This document shows, piece after piece, positions 17,149 to 25,067 of a stretch of DNA of 64,000 bases. The position numbers and the translations under genes are program-made. The notes under the pieces are model-generated. The model made no database searches. It was not told where the DNA came from and worked only from the letters and a program-made list of their open reading frames with translations. Numbering within the stretch: the stretch's first letter is position 1; every line of letters starts with the position of its first letter. Source of the stretch: Bradyrhizobium sp. SSBR45G (GTDB lineage Bacteria; Pseudomonadota; Alphaproteobacteria; Rhizobiales; Xanthobacteraceae). The stretch spans positions 17,729 through 81,728 of the forward strand of contig NZ_BSCT01000035.1 of assembly GCF_030159255.1 (NCBI RefSeq). Direction: 5' to 3'.

Positions 17149-17865
17149 TCACGCGTCCATGCTGCGCAGGCGCTGGCGGTTGCGCAGCACGATCTGGCGG
17201 GCGCCGGAGAAGCCGAGGACGCCCTGGCTGTGCAGTTGCGACAGCGCGCGCGACACGGTCTCCAGGGTCAGGCCGAGATAGTCGCCGATGTCGCGACGGC
17301 ACATCGGCAGCGCCATCATGCCGGCGACGGCGAGGCGGCGGTCCATCTCGAGCAGGAAGGTGGCAACGCGCTCCATCGCCGTCTTGCGTCCGAGCAGCAG
17401 CATGTGGTCTTCCGCATGGCGCAGGTCGCCGGCGGTCATGGTCCAGAGCTTGCGGGCGACCGCGACGTCGGTGCCGGCGGCCTGTTCGAGGCTGCGGCGC
17501 TTCACGAGGCGCACGGTGGTGTCGATGATGGCCTCGGCGGCGAGGCGGTGCACGGAGCCGAATTCCAGGCCGAACACGTCGCCCGGCAAATGGAAGGCGC
17601 CGATCTGGCGGCGGCCGTCGGAGAGCAGCTTGTAGCTGCGAACGGCGCCGGAGATGACCTGGTAGACGTATTCGGACGGCTCGTCCTCGCCGTAGATCTC
17701 CTCGTCCTTTTTATAGGAGAATTCGCTGGCGATCAGCCCGGCATGGCCGGTGATCTCGGCAAAGGGGTTGACGGCAGGAGCGGCAGGAGAGGGCGCAGCA
17801 GGAGAGGGGGCCGTACGGGGGGTGTTGGGGTTGACGACCGAATTGGCAATCGACTGATTGAGCAT
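17149..17865 (-). CDS. fixK2: CRP/FNR-type regulator FixK2
   Basis: FixK2 is the CRP/FNR-family activator that passes the FixLJ low-oxygen signal to cbb3 oxidase and other microaerobic genes. The 238-residue protein has the cyclic-nucleotide-like beta roll (residues about 45-130), a dimer helix and a C-terminal winged helix with LGLTLETVSRAL, whose E202, S205 and R206 are the expected contacts to the TTGA half-site. It has no N-terminal cysteine cluster of the FNR type, so it does not sense oxygen itself. Its only cysteine, C189 in MCRRDIGDYL just before the recognition helix, fits the redox-sensitive cysteine described for Bradyrhizobium FixK2. AAGGAG six bases before ATG 17865 fixes the start, although the frame is open to 17922. 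A proline/alanine-rich stretch (20-33) is a local oddity. Confidence 0.93.
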   Translation of the reverse strand: MLNQSIANSVVNPNTPRTAPSPAAPSPAAPAVNPFAEITGHAGLIASEFSYKKDEEIYGEDEPSEYVYQVISGAVRSYKLLSDGRRQIGAFHLPGDVFGLEFGSVHRLAAEAIIDTTVRLVKRRSLEQAAGTDVAVARKLWTMTAGDLRHAEDHMLLLGRKTAMERVATFLLEMDRRLAVAGMMALPMCRRDIGDYLGLTLETVSRALSQLHSQGVLGFSGARQIVLRNRQRLRSMDA

Positions 17866-17949
17866 GACCATCTCCTTGCGGCGGATGGCCAAGTGGTACA
17901 TGGCGGCTCCCGTTAAGGACATTTCGCGCGATATCTTAAGGGGGGCCCC

Positions 17950-17957
17950 TTACGTAA
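17950..17957. promoter_or_regulatory. Candidate FixJ-binding site upstream of fixK2
   Basis: TTACGTAA matches seven of eight positions of the FixJ half-site type GTAMGTAR and lies 85 bases upstream of the fixK2 start, within the longer stretch GTACATTTACGTAAG (minus strand). FixJ activation of fixK2 is established in Bradyrhizobium; assigning this exact site is inference. Confidence 0.45.
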
Positions 17958-17975
17958 ATGTACGGAGGCGGCCGC

Positions 17976-18380
17976 TCAGGAGGCGCGCTGGGCGGTGGCC
18001 GAATGCCCGTTGGCGATCGCCTTGCGGATCCGCTTGACCAGATTGTCGTCGAGCAGCGGCTTGAGCAGGAAATCCCGGATGCCGACAGCAGCCGCCCGCG
18101 CCTCCAGCCGGTCGTCGTAATGCCCCGTGATCAGCACCACGGGCGCGGTCGCGCCCTGCTTGCGCAACCGCACGGCGAGCTCGACGCCGTTGAGCTCGGG
18201 CATCTTGTAGTCGACGACGAAGCAATCGACCGGCGCGTGATCCGATGCGTTGAGCAGCGCGATGCCGCTGCGGAAGGTGCGGACGTCGAAGCCGTCTGCC
18301 TCCAGCAGGAAGCGCAGCGAGCCGAGGACGTCGGCATCGTCGTCGGCGACGTAGACCGTAGGTTTGCTGTGAACCGACAT
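17976..18380 (-). CDS. Single-domain response regulator between fixJ and fixK2
   Basis: This 134-residue protein is a bare receiver domain: acidic pair DDD (13-15), phosphoacceptor D57 in VVDYKMPELNG, the switch threonine in LITGHYDD and the conserved lysine in FLLKPLLDD. There is no output domain. A gene of this kind sits at the same place in B. japonicum (bll2758). It could act as a phosphate sink, modulate FixL/FixJ signalling, or bind another partner. ATG 18380 gives a normal receiver start; the frame is open to 18428 without domain content. A FixK-type box lies 68 bases upstream, overlapping the fixJ stop codon, so it is probably a FixK2 target rather than only read through from fixLJ. 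Confidence 0.88.
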   Translation of the reverse strand: MSVHSKPTVYVADDDADVLGSLRFLLEADGFDVRTFRSGIALLNASDHAPVDCFVVDYKMPELNGVELAVRLRKQGATAPVVLITGHYDDRLEARAAAVGIRDFLLKPLLDDNLVKRIRKAIANGHSATAQRAS

Positions 18381-18447
18381 GGCACGTGCCGCGAGAATGT
18401 CATGTTGAACCGAAGCACAGCATAACACTCGATTCCGTCAAGCCAGC

Positions 18448-18461
18448 TTGATCTAGCTCAA
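18448..18461. promoter_or_regulatory. FixK box upstream of the single-domain receiver gene
   Basis: TTGATCTAGCTCAA matches the FixK/FNR pattern TTGA-N6-TCAA. It overlaps the fixJ stop codon (18458-18460) and lies 68 bases before the receiver start codon, the right distance for a class II promoter with the site near -40. This would give the receiver gene its own FixK2-dependent promoter within the fix cluster. Confidence 0.75.
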
Positions 18462-19078
18462 TCCTTCAAGGCCCCGGCGCGCATCGCCAGCCGCACCAGC
18501 TCGGAGAGGCTGTTGGCGCCCATCTTGGTCATGACGTTGGCCCGGTAGACCTCGATGGTGCGCGGGCTGATATCGTATTCGCGCGCGATCAGCTTGTTGG
18601 AGAGCCCGGCCATCAATCCATCCATCACCTGGCGCTCCCGGGGGCTCAGGCTGGCGATGCGGGCGAGAATGTCCTGCGTGATCGATTCGGTCTTGGCGGC
18701 CGGCTCGGCCTGCCGGATCGCCGTCTCGATCATGGCCACGAGCCGCTCGTCCTCGAACGGCTTCTCCAGGAAGTCGACCGCGCCGAGTTTCATCGCCTCG
18801 ACCGCGAGCGGCACGTCGCCATGGCCGGTCATCACCAGAATCGGAAAGCTGCTGCCGGCAGCCTTCATGTGCTTGAGCAGCTCGATGCCGTCGATGCCGG
18901 GCATGCGCACGTCGGAGAGGATGCAGCCGAAGGCGAGCGTCGGCAGCCTGTCGAGGAAGGCTTGCGCGTTCTCGAACAACGTGACCTCGAACCCGGAGGA
19001 ATCGAGCAGGAAGTTGAGCGAGTCCCGCATCGCCTCGTCGTCGTCGATCACATAGACCTTGGCCCGTTCAGCCATCAT
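18458..19078 (-). CDS. fixJ: Response regulator FixJ
   Basis: FixJ is the partner of FixL. It has a receiver domain with the acidic pair and phosphoacceptor in SDVRMPGIDG (D55 counting from the second ATG), the switch threonine in MTGHGDVP and K in FLEKPFED, then a LuxR-type helix-turn-helix at the C-terminus (LSPRERQVMDGLMAGLSNK, then ARTIEVYR-like SPRTIEVYR). When phosphorylated by FixL under low oxygen it activates fixK2. Two adjacent ATG codons (19078 and 19075) give 206 or 205 residues; both lie inside the end of fixL, so translation is coupled. The longer frame to 19165 is within fixL and not used. Confidence 0.95.
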   Translation of the reverse strand: MMAERAKVYVIDDDEAMRDSLNFLLDSSGFEVTLFENAQAFLDRLPTLAFGCILSDVRMPGIDGIELLKHMKAAGSSFPILVMTGHGDVPLAVEAMKLGAVDFLEKPFEDERLVAMIETAIRQAEPAAKTESITQDILARIASLSPRERQVMDGLMAGLSNKLIAREYDISPRTIEVYRANVMTKMGANSLSELVRLAMRAGALKD

Positions 19079-20579
19079 GCTCAACCTTGGTTGGGGCGGC
19101 GGGCAGGGTGAAGCGGAAGGTCGCGCCGCCCGCCGCGTTGTTCTCGGCCCACATGCGCCCGCCATGAGCCTCGATGATGGAACGGCTGATCGAGAGGCCG
19201 ACTCCCATTCCGGTGTCCTTGGTGGTGAAGAAGGTCTTGAAGAGATTGGGCATGACGTCGTCGGGGAACCCCGTTCCGGTATCGGACACGGCGACCTCGA
19301 TCAAGTCGTCGCCGACCTTGCGATTGGTGGCCGCCAGCTCGCGCCGAGCGGAATGCGACATCGCCTCCAGCGCGTTGCGGAACAGGTTCACCAGCACCTG
19401 CTGGATCTGGACCCGGTCCGCCAGCACGAGGTCCGCGTCCGGATTGAGCTGGAAACGCAGCTGGACGTTCTGCTCGCGGGCACCGGCAAGGCCGAGCGCG
19501 CCGGCCTCCTCGATCAGCTTCGACAGGCTTTCGACCCGCTTCTCCGATTCGCCGCGCGAGACGAAATCACGCAGCCGGCGGATGATCTGGCCGGCGCGAA
19601 TCGCCTGCTCGGCGGCGCGGTCCATCGCGCTCTCGATCTTGCCGGTGTTGGGGTCGCTGCTGCCGGCGAGCAGCCGGCGCGAGCCCTTCATGTAGTTGCT
19701 GATCGCGGCGAGCGGCTGGTTCAGCTCGTGCGCCAGCGCCGAGGCCATCTCGCCCATCGCGCTCAGGCGCGACACGTGCACGAGCTCCGACTGCAATTCG
19801 CGCAGTCGCGCCTGGGTCTGCTGATGTTCGGTCAGATCATGGGCAAAGCCGGTGAAATACGGCTTGCCGGCGGACTGCATCTCGCCGATCGACAGATGCA
19901 TCGGGAACGTCGCGCCGTCGCGGCGGCGTCCGGTCACGATGCGGCCGATGCCGATGATGTGGCGCTCGCGGCTGGAATGATAGCGGGTGAGGTAGGCGCC
20001 ATGGCGCGAACGGTCCGGCTCCGGCATCAGCACGCTGACGTCGAGGCCGACGGCCTCCTCCTCGGTATAGCCGAACATGCGCTCGGCGGCAGTGCTAAAG
20101 AACTGGATGATGCCGTCACCGTCGATCACGATCATCGCGTCCGGGACGGTGTCCAGGATCGAGCGGAAGTGCTGCTCGCGCAGCCGCAGCGCCTCCTCCA
20201 GCCGCTTCTCCTGATCGATGTCGAGCGCAATGCCGCGCAGATGCCGCGGCTTGCCCGCCTCGTCGGGAACCATGCCGGCGAGGACGCGGATCCAGTGGCC
20301 GCCGCCGGCCGCCTTGAACGACATGTCGAACCCGGTGCCCTGGTGGCGCGCATGCTCGATCGCCGCCTCGACCGGGGCGCGATCGTCGGCCGCGAGCAGG
20401 GACAGGAAGGAGCGGTAGGTCACCGGCTCGTCGGCTGATATCCCGAACAGCCGGCGCGTCGTCACCGACCAGTAGAACTCGTCCGAGGCGAAGTCGAGAT
20501 CCCACGCGCCAAAGCCCAGCCCACGGGCGTCCTCGGGTCTGACGGATGCGTCGGGAAAGGGTTGGGTCACGCCGCGCAC
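19068..20579 (-). CDS. fixL: Oxygen-sensing histidine kinase FixL
   Basis: FixL is a soluble heme-based oxygen sensor kinase. The 503-residue protein has an N-terminal PAS domain (about 20-125), a second, heme-binding PAS domain (about 135-255) with the proximal heme histidine H207 in RHIIGIGRIVTGRRRDG, and a kinase core with H284 in ALAHELNQPLAAI, an N box near NLFRNALEAM and a G box in DTGTGFPDD and GMGVGLSIS. There are no transmembrane segments, as in Bradyrhizobium FixL and unlike the Sinorhizobium protein. Unliganded heme allows autophosphorylation and transfer to FixJ. The GTG at 20579 is the first start available; GTG 20570 is an alternative. The end overlaps fixJ. Confidence 0.95.
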   Translation of the reverse strand: MRGVTQPFPDASVRPEDARGLGFGAWDLDFASDEFYWSVTTRRLFGISADEPVTYRSFLSLLAADDRAPVEAAIEHARHQGTGFDMSFKAAGGGHWIRVLAGMVPDEAGKPRHLRGIALDIDQEKRLEEALRLREQHFRSILDTVPDAMIVIDGDGIIQFFSTAAERMFGYTEEEAVGLDVSVLMPEPDRSRHGAYLTRYHSSRERHIIGIGRIVTGRRRDGATFPMHLSIGEMQSAGKPYFTGFAHDLTEHQQTQARLRELQSELVHVSRLSAMGEMASALAHELNQPLAAISNYMKGSRRLLAGSSDPNTGKIESAMDRAAEQAIRAGQIIRRLRDFVSRGESEKRVESLSKLIEEAGALGLAGAREQNVQLRFQLNPDADLVLADRVQIQQVLVNLFRNALEAMSHSARRELAATNRKVGDDLIEVAVSDTGTGFPDDVMPNLFKTFFTTKDTGMGVGLSISRSIIEAHGGRMWAENNAAGGATFRFTLPAAPTKVEHDG

Positions 20580-20812
20580 TTCGAAGCCTTCGATCGATTC
20601 GCCGTTGTTGCCGGAAAGCAGGTTGCCAGACGCAGGTTGACGGGAAGCCGTTGTCGCGCGGGAGGCGGCGGGTGCCGGCCATCGCGACAGTCTATACCAG
20701 ATTGCGCCGTTGCAACCCTGGCTGACTTAAACTTTGGTTCGGCACTTCAAGGCCTTCTGCCATTTTTGACCGGGTTCCACCGGTCGTGCCGCCCGTGTTC
20801 CGGTCCCGCACA

Positions 20813-20826
20813 TTGATCTATCTCAT
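20813..20826. promoter_or_regulatory. Near-match FixK box upstream of the universal stress gene
   Basis: TTGATCTATCTCAT differs from TTGA-N6-TCAA only at the last base. It is 58 bases before the usp start in the fixL-usp divergent region, a plausible place for a FixK2 site. The rest of this 304-base region shows no gene and no other site I can name; it must hold the fixLJ promoter. Confidence 0.4.
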
Positions 20827-20883
20827 CATGGCAGGCGATTTCACCTCTAAGAGCTGCATGGAAGCAATGTTTGGAGAGGCGGG

Positions 20884-21717
20884 ATGACGCTCGCGACAGT
20901 CATGGTGAGCCTTGCGCTCAGCCAGCCCAATGAGGCCCGTCTTCAGGTCGCCAGCGATCTCGCCGCCCGTTTCGATGCCGGCCTGATCGGCGTGGCGGCC
21001 GCGGAATTCACCCCGCCGCTGTATTTCACGACGGGCGAGCAGGCCCAGGACCTGATCGACCAGGGCGAGGCCGCGCTGCAGACCCGGCTGGCCGAGCTCG
21101 AGCAGCAATTCCGCACCACGGTCGGTGACCGCGCGGCGCCGCTGAGCTGGCGGAGTGCGCTGGATTTCCCGGCCCGCTACGTGCTGGCGCAGACCCGCGC
21201 CGCCGACATCCTCGTCACCGGGAGCGTGGCGCCCGGCATGTCGGATGCGTTTGCGATCGCCAGTCCCAAGGACCTCGTGATGCAGGCCGGACGGCCGCTG
21301 CTCGTGGTGCCCGACACGGCCAGCTGGCTCGATCTCGGGACCGTGCTGGTGGCCTGGAAGGAGACACCCGAGGCGCGCCGTGCGCTGACCGATGCGCTGC
21401 CGCTGCTCGCCAAGGCCGGCGACGTGGTCGTGGTCGAGATCCTGGAAAACATCTCGGAATACGACGCCTGCGAGGCGCGGCTCAACGACGTGGTCGCCTG
21501 GCTCGGCCGTCACAAGATAGTCGCGTCGGCCCGGGTCGATGAGCCGGGGCAGGGGCGCAACGTCGCCGCCAAGCTGGATGCCATCGCCGCGGATCTGACG
21601 GCCGGTCTGGTGGTGGCCGGCGCCTATGGCCATTCCCGATTCCGCGAGCTCGTCCTCGGCGGTGTTACCGAACATCTGGTGACGCGCACCGAGCGCTGCG
21701 TGCTGCTGTCGCACTGA
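20884..21717 (+). CDS. Universal stress protein, tandem UspA-like
   Basis: The 277-residue protein is of the length of a tandem Usp. The N-terminal half is degenerate (strand TLATVMVSLAL, no clear ATP motif), while the C-terminal half has VLVAWKETPEARRAL and the nucleotide-binding tail VVAGAYGHSRFRELVLGG, close to G-x2-G-x9-G(S/T). UspA proteins bind ATP or act in stress survival; their target is unknown. GGAGAGG lies just before ATG 20884. Its position between fixL and fixN, followed by a CBS protein, and a near FixK box suggest a role in low-oxygen adaptation. Confidence 0.85.
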   Translation: MTLATVMVSLALSQPNEARLQVASDLAARFDAGLIGVAAAEFTPPLYFTTGEQAQDLIDQGEAALQTRLAELEQQFRTTVGDRAAPLSWRSALDFPARYVLAQTRAADILVTGSVAPGMSDAFAIASPKDLVMQAGRPLLVVPDTASWLDLGTVLVAWKETPEARRALTDALPLLAKAGDVVVVEILENISEYDACEARLNDVVAWLGRHKIVASARVDEPGQGRNVAAKLDAIAADLTAGLVVAGAYGHSRFRELVLGGVTEHLVTRTERCVLLSH

Positions 21718-21754
21718 ACCTCCAACCGCTCCATTCGATCACAGGATTGCCGCC

Positions 21755-22180
21755 TTGTACAAATTTCTCGAGGACACCGCCGGCAGCTACATGACGCGGA
21801 CCATCACGACCGTGACCCGCGAGACGACGATTCGCGAGCTCGGCGACATGTTCGACCGCGACGATTTCAACACCTATCCCGTCGTCGAGAACGACGAGGT
21901 GATCGGCATCGTCACCAAATTCGACGTGCTGAAATGCTTCGCGTTCACACCGAATCAGATGCTGCCGCGCTACAGCGACCTGATGAACCGGACCGTCGCC
22001 GACGTGATGACGTCCGAGTTCATCTATGTCAGGCCCGATACCAAGCTGACGCGCGTGCTGCAGCTGATGGTCGAGCACCGCATCCGCAGCCTTCCGGTGA
22101 CTGACGGCAACAACCGCCTGGTCGGGATCATTGCCCGCGAGGATCTCGTGCGGGCGCTCGCCGCCGCTGCCAAGGATTGA
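21755..22180 (+). CDS. CBS-domain-pair protein
   Basis: The 141-residue protein starts with TTG (21755) and consists of two CBS motifs (about residues 10-65 and 75-138; ending DVMTSEFIYVRPDTKLTRV and SLPVTDGNNRLVGIIAREDL). CBS pairs bind adenosyl ligands such as AMP, ATP or SAM and usually control an attached or partner protein; here there is no attached enzyme. It follows the Usp gene by 37 bases and probably shares its transcript. The last codons lie within a 14-base triplicated repeat. Confidence 0.85.
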   Translation: MYKFLEDTAGSYMTRTITTVTRETTIRELGDMFDRDDFNTYPVVENDEVIGIVTKFDVLKCFAFTPNQMLPRYSDLMNRTVADVMTSEFIYVRPDTKLTRVLQLMVEHRIRSLPVTDGNNRLVGIIAREDLVRALAAAAKD

Positions 22181-22212
22181 GCGACAAGGATTGAGCGACA
22201 AGGATTGAGCGG
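22171..22212. repeat. Tandem 14-base repeat, three copies
   Basis: CAAGGATTGAGCGA occurs at 22171, 22185 and (with G for the last A) 22199. The first copy contains the stop codon of the CBS gene. As 14 is not a multiple of three, copies are outside coding sequence and simply lengthen the 3' untranslated part. It looks like recent slippage expansion. Confidence 0.9.
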
Positions 22213-22282
22213 CCTGGCCCCGGACACCACGTCTTAGGCCGCGTCCGTAGACGAAAGTCTGAGGATCGGGTTTGCTATGAGG

Positions 22283-22313
22283 TCCGCTCGCGGTTTCGCG
22301 CGCGGGCTTTTTT
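22283..22313 (+). terminator. Rho-independent terminator after usp-CBS
   Basis: CCGCTCGCG, loop GTTT, CGCGCGCGG (one mismatch) followed by GCTTTTTT. It would end the usp-CBS transcript before the fixN promoter. Confidence 0.75.
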
Positions 22314-22418
22314 CGTGCGTGCGAATCCTGTTGCGCGATCATCGGGATCGCGACGGTTGGAGCTGGCGGCATCGGGCCGTGCAACACTCCCGCGGTTTCC
22401 GGCGAACTGGTCGCAAAG

Positions 22419-22432
22419 TTGATTTCGATCAA
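22419..22432. promoter_or_regulatory. FixK box upstream of fixNOQP
   Basis: TTGATTTCGATCAA is a perfect TTGAT-N4-ATCAA palindrome, 56 bases before the fixN start. It is the expected FixK2 site for the cbb3 oxidase operon. Confidence 0.93.
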
Positions 22433-22488
22433 TTCCACGTGTGAACGATTGTGGTTGCTGGGCTCGTGTTCTTTCAGCGAGATTCCGC

Positions 22489-24132
22489 ATGAGCGCGTCC
22501 TCAACAAAATCCATGACCATCGGCGAAAGTGGCCTGTCGCTCACTTTTGCCGTCACAGCCTTCCTGTGCGTCTTCGCTGCGGCGAAGGCACTGGATACGG
22601 CCTTCGCGTTTCACGCCTCGCTCGCGGCTGCCGCCAGCGCGGCGTCCGTCTTCTTCATCCTCAACCGCTACTTCGAGCGCGGCGAACTCCCGCCGCAGGA
22701 GATCAATGGCCGGCCGAACTACAATCTCGGTCCGATCAAGTTCTCCTCGTTCATGGCGATGTTCTGGGGCATCGCCGGCTTTGCCGTCGGCCTCATCATC
22801 GCTTCCCAGCTGGCCTGGCCGGCGCTGAACTTCGATCTGCCCTGGACCAGCTTCGGCCGTCTGCGGCCGCTGCACACCTCGGCCGTGATCTTCGCCTTCG
22901 GCGGCAATGTGCTGCTGGCGACGTCGTTCTACGTCGTGCAGCGGACCAGCCGCGTGCGGCTGGCCGGCGATCTCGCGCCCTGGTTCGTCGTGGTCGGCTA
23001 CAACTTCTTCATCCTCATCGCCGGCACGGGCTATCTGCTCGGCGTCACCGAGGGCAAGGAGTATGCCGAGCCCGAATGGTACTCCGATCTGTGGCTGACG
23101 ATCGTCTGGGTGGTCTATCTGCTCGTCTTCCTGACGACGGTCATCAAGCGCAAGGAGCCGCACATCTTCGTGGCGAACTGGTTCTACCTGGCCTTCATCG
23201 TCACGATCGCGGTGCTGCACCTCGGCAACAACCCGGCGCTGCCGGTGTCGTTCTTCGGCTCGAAGTCCTATGTCGCCTGGGGCGGCGTGCAGGATGCGAT
23301 GTTCCAGTGGTGGTACGGCCACAACGCGGTCGGCTTCTTCCTGACCGCCGGCTTCCTCGCCATCATGTACTACTTCATCCCGAAGCGGGCGGAGCGGCCG
23401 ATCTATTCCTACCGGCTGTCGATCATCCACTTCTGGGCGCTGATCTTCCTCTACATCTGGGCCGGTCCGCACCATCTGCACTATACGGCGCTGCCGGACT
23501 GGACGCAGACGCTCGGCATGACCTTCTCGATCATGCTGTGGATGCCCTCCTGGGGCGGCATGATCAACGGCCTGATGACCCTGTCGGGAGCGTGGGACAA
23601 GCTGCGGACTGACCCCGTGCTGCGCATGCTGGTCGTCTCCGTCGCCTTCTACGGCATGTCGACCTTCGAAGGTCCGATGATGTCGATCAAGGTGGTCAAC
23701 TCGCTCAGCCACTACACCGACTGGACCATCGGCCACGTGCACTCCGGTGCGCTCGGCTGGGTCGGTTTCGTGTCCTTCGGCGCGCTGTACTGCCTCGTGC
23801 CGTGGATCTGGAACCGCAAGGGCCTCTACAGCCTCAAGCTCGTGAACTGGCACTTCTGGACGGCCACGCTCGGCATCGTGCTCTACATCTCCGCGATGTG
23901 GGTCTCGGGCATCCTGCAGGGCCTGATGTGGCGGTCCTACACGGCGCTCGGCTTCCTCGAATACTCCTTCATCGAGACCGTCGAGGCGATGCATCCCTTC
24001 TACATCATCCGTGCCGCCGGTGGCGCGCTGTTCCTGATCGGCTCACTCATCATGGCCTACAATCTCTGGATGACGGTCCGTGTCGGTGAGGAAGAAGTTC
24101 AGTCGCCCGTCGCCCTTCAGCCGGCGGAGTGA
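22489..24132 (+). CDS. fixN: cbb3-type cytochrome c oxidase catalytic subunit I
   Basis: FixN (CcoN) is the heme-copper subunit of the high-affinity cbb3 oxidase of the inner membrane. The 547-residue protein has about twelve hydrophobic segments and the conserved histidines for low-spin heme b (LRPLHTSAVIFA), CuB and high-spin heme b3 (QWWYGHNAVGFFLT, WAGPHHLHYTALPDW, GHVHSGALGWVG). The frame is open from GTG 22441, but ATG 22489 (start MSASSTKSMTIGESG) fits the family length. First gene of fixNOQP, read from the FixK box 56 bases upstream. It supports respiration at nanomolar oxygen, in symbiosis or microaerobic soil. Confidence 0.97.
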   Translation: MSASSTKSMTIGESGLSLTFAVTAFLCVFAAAKALDTAFAFHASLAAAASAASVFFILNRYFERGELPPQEINGRPNYNLGPIKFSSFMAMFWGIAGFAVGLIIASQLAWPALNFDLPWTSFGRLRPLHTSAVIFAFGGNVLLATSFYVVQRTSRVRLAGDLAPWFVVVGYNFFILIAGTGYLLGVTEGKEYAEPEWYSDLWLTIVWVVYLLVFLTTVIKRKEPHIFVANWFYLAFIVTIAVLHLGNNPALPVSFFGSKSYVAWGGVQDAMFQWWYGHNAVGFFLTAGFLAIMYYFIPKRAERPIYSYRLSIIHFWALIFLYIWAGPHHLHYTALPDWTQTLGMTFSIMLWMPSWGGMINGLMTLSGAWDKLRTDPVLRMLVVSVAFYGMSTFEGPMMSIKVVNSLSHYTDWTIGHVHSGALGWVGFVSFGALYCLVPWIWNRKGLYSLKLVNWHFWTATLGIVLYISAMWVSGILQGLMWRSYTALGFLEYSFIETVEAMHPFYIIRAAGGALFLIGSLIMAYNLWMTVRVGEEEVQSPVALQPAE

Positions 24133-24143
24133 GGTATCCAACC

Positions 24144-24878
24144 ATGTCATTCTGGCAACGACACCAAGTCTTCGAGAAGAACTCGATCATCCTGATCGTC
24201 GGCATCCTGCTGGCGATCGCGGTCGGCGGCCTCGTCGAGATCACTCCGCTCTTCTATCTGAAGAGCACGATCGAGGCGGTCGACGGCGTCAGGCCGTACA
24301 CGCCGCTGGAGCTGGCCGGCCGCAATATCTACGTCCGCGAGGGCTGCTATCTCTGCCACTCGCAGATGATCCGTCCGCTGCGCGACGAGGTGGAACGCTA
24401 TGGCCACTTCTCGCTGGCTGCGGAGAGCATGTACGACCATCCGTTCCAGTGGGGCTCCAAGCGCACGGGTCCTGACCTCGCCCGCGTCGGCAACAAGTAC
24501 TCCGACGACTGGCACGTCACCCATCTGAGCAACCCGCGCGCCATCGTTCCGCAGTCGATCATGCCCGGCTATCCCTTCCTGAAGGAGACCGAGCTCAACG
24601 GCGACAACGTTGCCGATCACCTGAAGACGCTGCGTGCGGTGGGCGTGCCCTACACCGACGACCAGATCGCCAACGCGGCCGCCGACCTCAAGGCCCAGGT
24701 CGATCCGGACGGCAATGGTGCGGAGGCGCTCACCAAGCGCTATCCGAAGGCGGTGGTGCGCAACTTCGACGGCAAGGCGGGAGCGCCGACCGAAATGGAT
24801 GCCCTGGTCGCGTATCTGCAGATGCTCGGCACCCTGGTCGACTTCAAGATCTACAACGAAAAAGCCAACCTGCGCTGA
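24144..24878 (+). CDS. fixO: cbb3 oxidase subunit II, monoheme cytochrome c
   Basis: FixO (CcoO) is anchored by one N-terminal transmembrane helix (residues about 14-32) with a periplasmic cytochrome c domain carrying one heme at C68-Y-L-C71-H72. It passes electrons from FixP to FixN. ATG 24144 is used, with GAGG upstream at 24131; an earlier ATG at 24129 overlaps fixN's end and adds five residues. 244 residues, family size. It lies 11 bases after fixN. Confidence 0.96.
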   Translation: MSFWQRHQVFEKNSIILIVGILLAIAVGGLVEITPLFYLKSTIEAVDGVRPYTPLELAGRNIYVREGCYLCHSQMIRPLRDEVERYGHFSLAAESMYDHPFQWGSKRTGPDLARVGNKYSDDWHVTHLSNPRAIVPQSIMPGYPFLKETELNGDNVADHLKTLRAVGVPYTDDQIANAAADLKAQVDPDGNGAEALTKRYPKAVVRNFDGKAGAPTEMDALVAYLQMLGTLVDFKIYNEKANLR

Positions 24879-24896
24879 GATCGAGAGGCGAACATC

Positions 24897-25061
24897 ATGA
24901 AGCCCATCATTGCAGTCGAAAACATCGCGTCGTCACTCGTGACGACGCTGTGGACCCCGATCTTCTTTGCGATCTTCATCGCGATCGTGACCTATGCCCT
25001 CTGGCCTCGCAACAAGGCCGCTTTCGACGAAGCGGCGAGCATGCCGTTGCGCGAGGAGTAA
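24897..25061 (+). CDS. fixQ: cbb3 oxidase small subunit FixQ/CcoQ
   Basis: This 54-residue protein has one hydrophobic helix in the middle (from LVTTLWTPIFFAIFIAIV to YALW) and a charged C-terminal tail (PRNKAAFDEAAS). Size, single helix and position between fixO and fixP identify CcoQ, which stabilises the cbb3 complex, notably the FixP subunit. GAGAGG lies a few bases before ATG 24897. Its six-base gap to fixP suggests coupled translation. Confidence 0.94.
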   Translation: MKPIIAVENIASSLVTTLWTPIFFAIFIAIVTYALWPRNKAAFDEAASMPLREE

Positions 25062-25067
25062 TTCATC

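Noticed and set aside
22171..22212. Three direct repeats as a possible CRISPR remnant
   Set aside because: Copies are directly adjacent with no spacers, 14 bases only, and no cas genes are present.
25040..25061. Possible further small gene between fixQ and fixP
   Set aside because: fixQ (24897-25061) itself fills the fixO-fixP gap; no second frame fits.
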